In this document: in pieces, positions 61,051-64,000 of the stretch
Layout of the letters: every line of letters starts with the position of its first letter
How positions within the stretch are numbered: the stretch's first letter is position 1
DNA from: Callorhinus ursinus
Lineage: Eukaryota; Chordata; Mammalia; Carnivora; Otariidae
Assembly (NCBI RefSeq): GCF_003265705.1
Contig: NW_020312968.1
Location: 8,457,845-8,521,844, forward strand
Direction of reading: 5' to 3'
DNA length: 64,000 nucleotides
Translations under genes and position numbers: made by a program
The notes under the pieces: model-generated
What the model saw: the letters and a program-made list of their open reading frames with translations, nothing else
The model's database searches: none
What the model was told of the DNA's origin: nothing

Positions 61051-62193
61051 ATAGCCCTCACTTACGTAAACCACCAAGGCATCCCTAATCGCACTGATAA
61101 TAAGAAGTAGAACTCCACATTTATCACCTTGAACCAGAACTCAGCAAACAGAGAAGTGGCCTCGTTATTGGTTAAACACATATAAGCCATCACAATATCT
61201 TCTACTGTAAATATTTTCTTCTGTTTTCAGCAATTTGTGACTTAAATTTGTGTTTCACCTGTAGATCATACAATTTATTTGTTATAATATAGGATAATTG
61301 TATCCTGACTGCATGACAGACCATATGAAATACATTTTATATTGTAACCAAGTAGTTAGACTTAAGTTTTTAGAAAGCTGAAGTTAAAGCACATGAAATT
61401 ATATTTACATTGTATACAATGAAATTGGATATTTTCTATTCTATTCTATTCTCTTTAATGCTGATTATATCCCACTAAATTGATTTCATGACCCACTAAT
61501 GGGTCATAATCTGGAGTTTAAAAAACACTGCCATAGTAGATTAAAGGAAATTATGATTGCTCTAAGAAATTAACATTTCTAATCACTATACTGAATATTA
61601 TTTATGCAACAGTTGATGCTAATGGGGATTTCTGCCATTAAAAGATTATGATGTGTCATCTCTATTTTGCAAAGGCTTTTAAATGCTCTCTGATTTTGAT
61701 CCAGTTGATGTTGAAGGATGTCAAGCTTAATCCTTTCGCTGACTTTCTTGGAGGCCAAGAGCATACTTATATCAGTTTCAAATTCTTTAGTTTGTTAAAT
61801 TATGCTTATGTATTTTTTTAAATTATGCCAAGGCACATAACGTGGTTTAACACTTAACTTTTACAATTATACTTAGTTTTCAATTATCCCATGCATGAGG
61901 GATTTTTTACAGTCAAGTTTTTATTCTTGCCATCATCTGAAAAAACTAGAAATTAGATAGGAGGAGCGGGAGAAAACCGTGAGACTCAACACTGGTCCGT
62001 AAATCCAGAGCCCCACAAAGAAAAGAAAACAAAACAAAACAAAACAAAAAGGACGTGTTAGGAACCAAGTGGCCGTGAGGAAATTCTACCTTTGCTGACC
62101 CCTTGTTTCTGATCCCACTGGGTTGTTTTCTTCAGTATCTGTATATATTAAAGAATACTGTTTATAGGACACGGACTGATTGGGTATCTGTTC
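61051..62193. other. Intronic sequence; short (TATTC)n and (AAAAC)n runs
   Basis: (TATTC)n near 61432-61451 and (AAAAC)n at 62021-62050. Otherwise nothing recognised. Confidence 0.5.
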
Positions 62194-62430
62194 AAAAATG
62201 AAGAAAGAAGGGGGGGGGGCGCCTGGGTGGCTCAGTCGTTAAGCGTCTGCCTTCGGCTCAGGTCATGATCCCGGGGTCCTGGGATCGAGCCCCACATCGG
62301 GCTCCCTGCTCGGCGGGGAGCCTGCTTCTCCCTCTCCCACTCCCCCTGCTTGTGTTCCCTCTCTCCCTGTCTCTCTCTCTCTCTGTCAAATAAATAAAAT
62401 CTTTAAAAAAAAAAAAATGAAGAAAGAAGG
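62194..62430 (+). mobile_element. Young CAN-SINE, sense, perfect 18-base target-site duplication
   Basis: Body 62212-62412. AAAAATGAAGAAAGAAGG at 62194-62211 and again at 62413-62430. Head GGCGCCTGGGTGGCTCAGTC, body with the CGGGGTCCTGGGATCGAGCC and CGGCGGGGAGCCTGCTTCTC stretches still CpG-rich, uninterrupted A-run of 13 at the end. Looks like the least decayed copy in the window. Confidence 0.98.
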
Positions 62431-64000
62431 AGATAAAAAGAATGTTGTTCCAGAGGTCTTGGAGGCTCACAGTTTCCTCAAAGGCTGACCTGGGGTAGCT
62501 TTTGAGAATACACAATATCACATCTGTCTTTCACGTTAAGGTAACTGCTCTCTGAGAGTGGTGGTCTGAGGCTAGAAACTGTCCAACCTACAATGCTTCT
62601 CCTTTTCTGCTCTCTCCTCTCCCCCGCCACACATACCCAAGGGGACCCAAGGAAAATGCAGAGAAAATGCAGGATGTTGACTATTCAGATAAACAACAAA
62701 TACATTTTTAGCATAAGCATGTCCCAAACATTGCCTGGGACATACTTATACTGAAAAAGCTGTTTATTATTTATCTGAAATTCAACCTTAACTGGGAGTC
62801 TTGCGTTTTTATTGCTAAATCAGGCTTCCCTACTCAGAGGAGGCCTGGTACCATGAATATTTTTGCATTTCAGACACTTTGAGTGGTTCTAGGGGGAAAA
62901 GTACTCAAAAATCTAGGGAAGTCACCTAGTTCCTCTCTATCTGCCTCCTTCTCAGCCTGGCCCTGCCCAAGTCATAGCAACCAGAGGCTTCACTGGAAAC
63001 AACCCCAGACTTACCTTCGTAAACTACCCAGTGTTTACCAACCTGCTCTGAGTCACCTTTTCCTAGCCAACGGGCTCATGCCCCTTGCTTCAGCCCCTCC
63101 TGCTCCAGGCTCATAAAGCCAGAAAACATCTGCTCATAGCAGGGTCCCTCGGCCCTCTCTGTGAATATAATTACTTCCAATTTTTAAGTCTTCTCTTGTG
63201 CACCTCGGAAGTCAAATCATGTGGGCGTGTACCCTTTCATTTCTATGCAGGTACTAGAGTAGAGTATGTGGTTGACGATTGCTATCCTCCATAAGCAAGA
63301 AATTCTTTTTCTTTGGCTTTAATCTGCACTGGTAAAGACATTCTTCTGTGGCACAGGAAAAGACACTTATTGTTTACTTCTTTTTTTCTGGAAAGCATTT
63401 TTTAAAAGCTCCCAGGGCCTGCAAAACTCTATGTTCCTCCTCAAAACTGCCAAGGTCATCAAAAACAAGGGTAGTTTGAGAAATTGTCACAGGCTAGAGG
63501 AGCCTAAGGAGGCGTAATGACCACATGTAATGTGGCTTCCTGGATGGGATCCTCAAGCAGAAAAAAAGAAAGAGTATTAGGTTTAAAACTAAGGAAATCT
63601 GAATGAAGTATGGACTTTCATGGGTTTTTTTTTAAGGTTTTAAGGAAAAATTAGGATAGCTGTGCTATCATATATTTTGGAGCTGAGCAGGAAACATACT
63701 GGCACCAAGAAAATCTTTCATGTCATGTCAAAATGACAAAAAAGGAGAAAGCATCTTATGAAATTAGCTGTGAAAGTCAGGTACGTATGTAATCAAAGTA
63801 CTGGACTAGGTACAGGCAGTATTTAATATATAAAGTGTCTATATAAATCAGATAGGCGTGGATAATAGCTGATCACTATAAGAAATGATTAGAAATCTCA
63901 CTGGGGAATCTAGCAGGAGATATTTGAATGCAGGACTAATATGAAGCAATTTGTATGAAATCCAATTTCCCTATGGACTTACACAGTCATTTCAGAGAAA
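62431..64000. other. Intronic sequence without recognised features
   Basis: No repeat, RNA gene or exon recognised; ORFs at 62883-63116 and 63085-63294 show no family features. Confidence 0.5.

Larger units (their letters stand above)
59106..64000 (+). other. TRPM3: TRPM3 intron (5' part), continues past the window
   Basis: Starts at donor GTAAAA, phase 1. Contains L2, MIR and one young SINE. The next coding exon, expected to begin with the rest of a Gly codon and then ANASAPDQ, is not seen before the window ends. Confidence 0.85.

Overview
This is a piece of a carnivore nuclear genome, not a microbial or viral sequence. The evidence is 18 tRNA-Lys-derived CAN-SINE (SINEC) insertions, an L1 of carnivore type, old MIR/L2/MER5 elements shared by all placental mammals, spliced exons with GT-AG borders, and no long ORFs. 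The SINE type (head 'GGCGCCTGGGTGGCTCAGT', body with 'CCCCCTGCTTGTGTTCC') looks like that of arctoid carnivores (bears, pinnipeds, mustelids and relatives) and not the dog SINEC_Cf type. The species itself cannot be read from the window.

The window lies inside one very large gene, TRPM3, read on the + strand. Only two coding exons are visible: 17414-17537 (41 codons plus one base) and 59033-59105 (24 codons plus one base). They join in frame and encode consecutive parts of the N-terminal cytosolic homology region of this TRPM cation channel. All other sequence is intron: at least 17.4 kb upstream, 41.5 kb between the exons, and at least 4.9 kb downstream. Neither the preceding nor the following TRPM3 coding exon was found, and neither was the intronic microRNA miR-204.

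Layout. 1-4002 is AT-rich intron ending in an AT tract and a 100-N assembly gap (4003-4102). 4103-17413 is intron with SINEs, MER5A, hAT, MLT1, L2 and MIR copies. After the first exon, 17538-29000 is more intron with a Tc1/mariner-like element at 28164-28663. A processed RPS2 pseudogene lies at 29074-29911. From 30 to 44 kb there are L2/MIR/SINE copies and a solo LTR of an endogenous retrovirus (about 43845-44590) that contains a younger SINE. From 45 to 58.5 kb L1 debris dominates: a probable twin-primed L1, two L1M 3' ends, an old ORF2 region split by a SINE, and a younger antisense L1 with intact target-site duplications. The second exon follows at 59033, and a very young-looking SINE lies at 62212.

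I found no credible undescribed biological system. The more informative points are the two TRPM3 exons, the intact insertion footprints that allow relative dating of the repeats, the duplicated TATA segment in the LTR, a 24-base inverted repeat pair at 38531-38713, and an L1 plus CA-repeat placed just upstream of a constitutive-looking exon. The annotation was made by reading alone; repeat family names and edges without target-site duplications are approximate.
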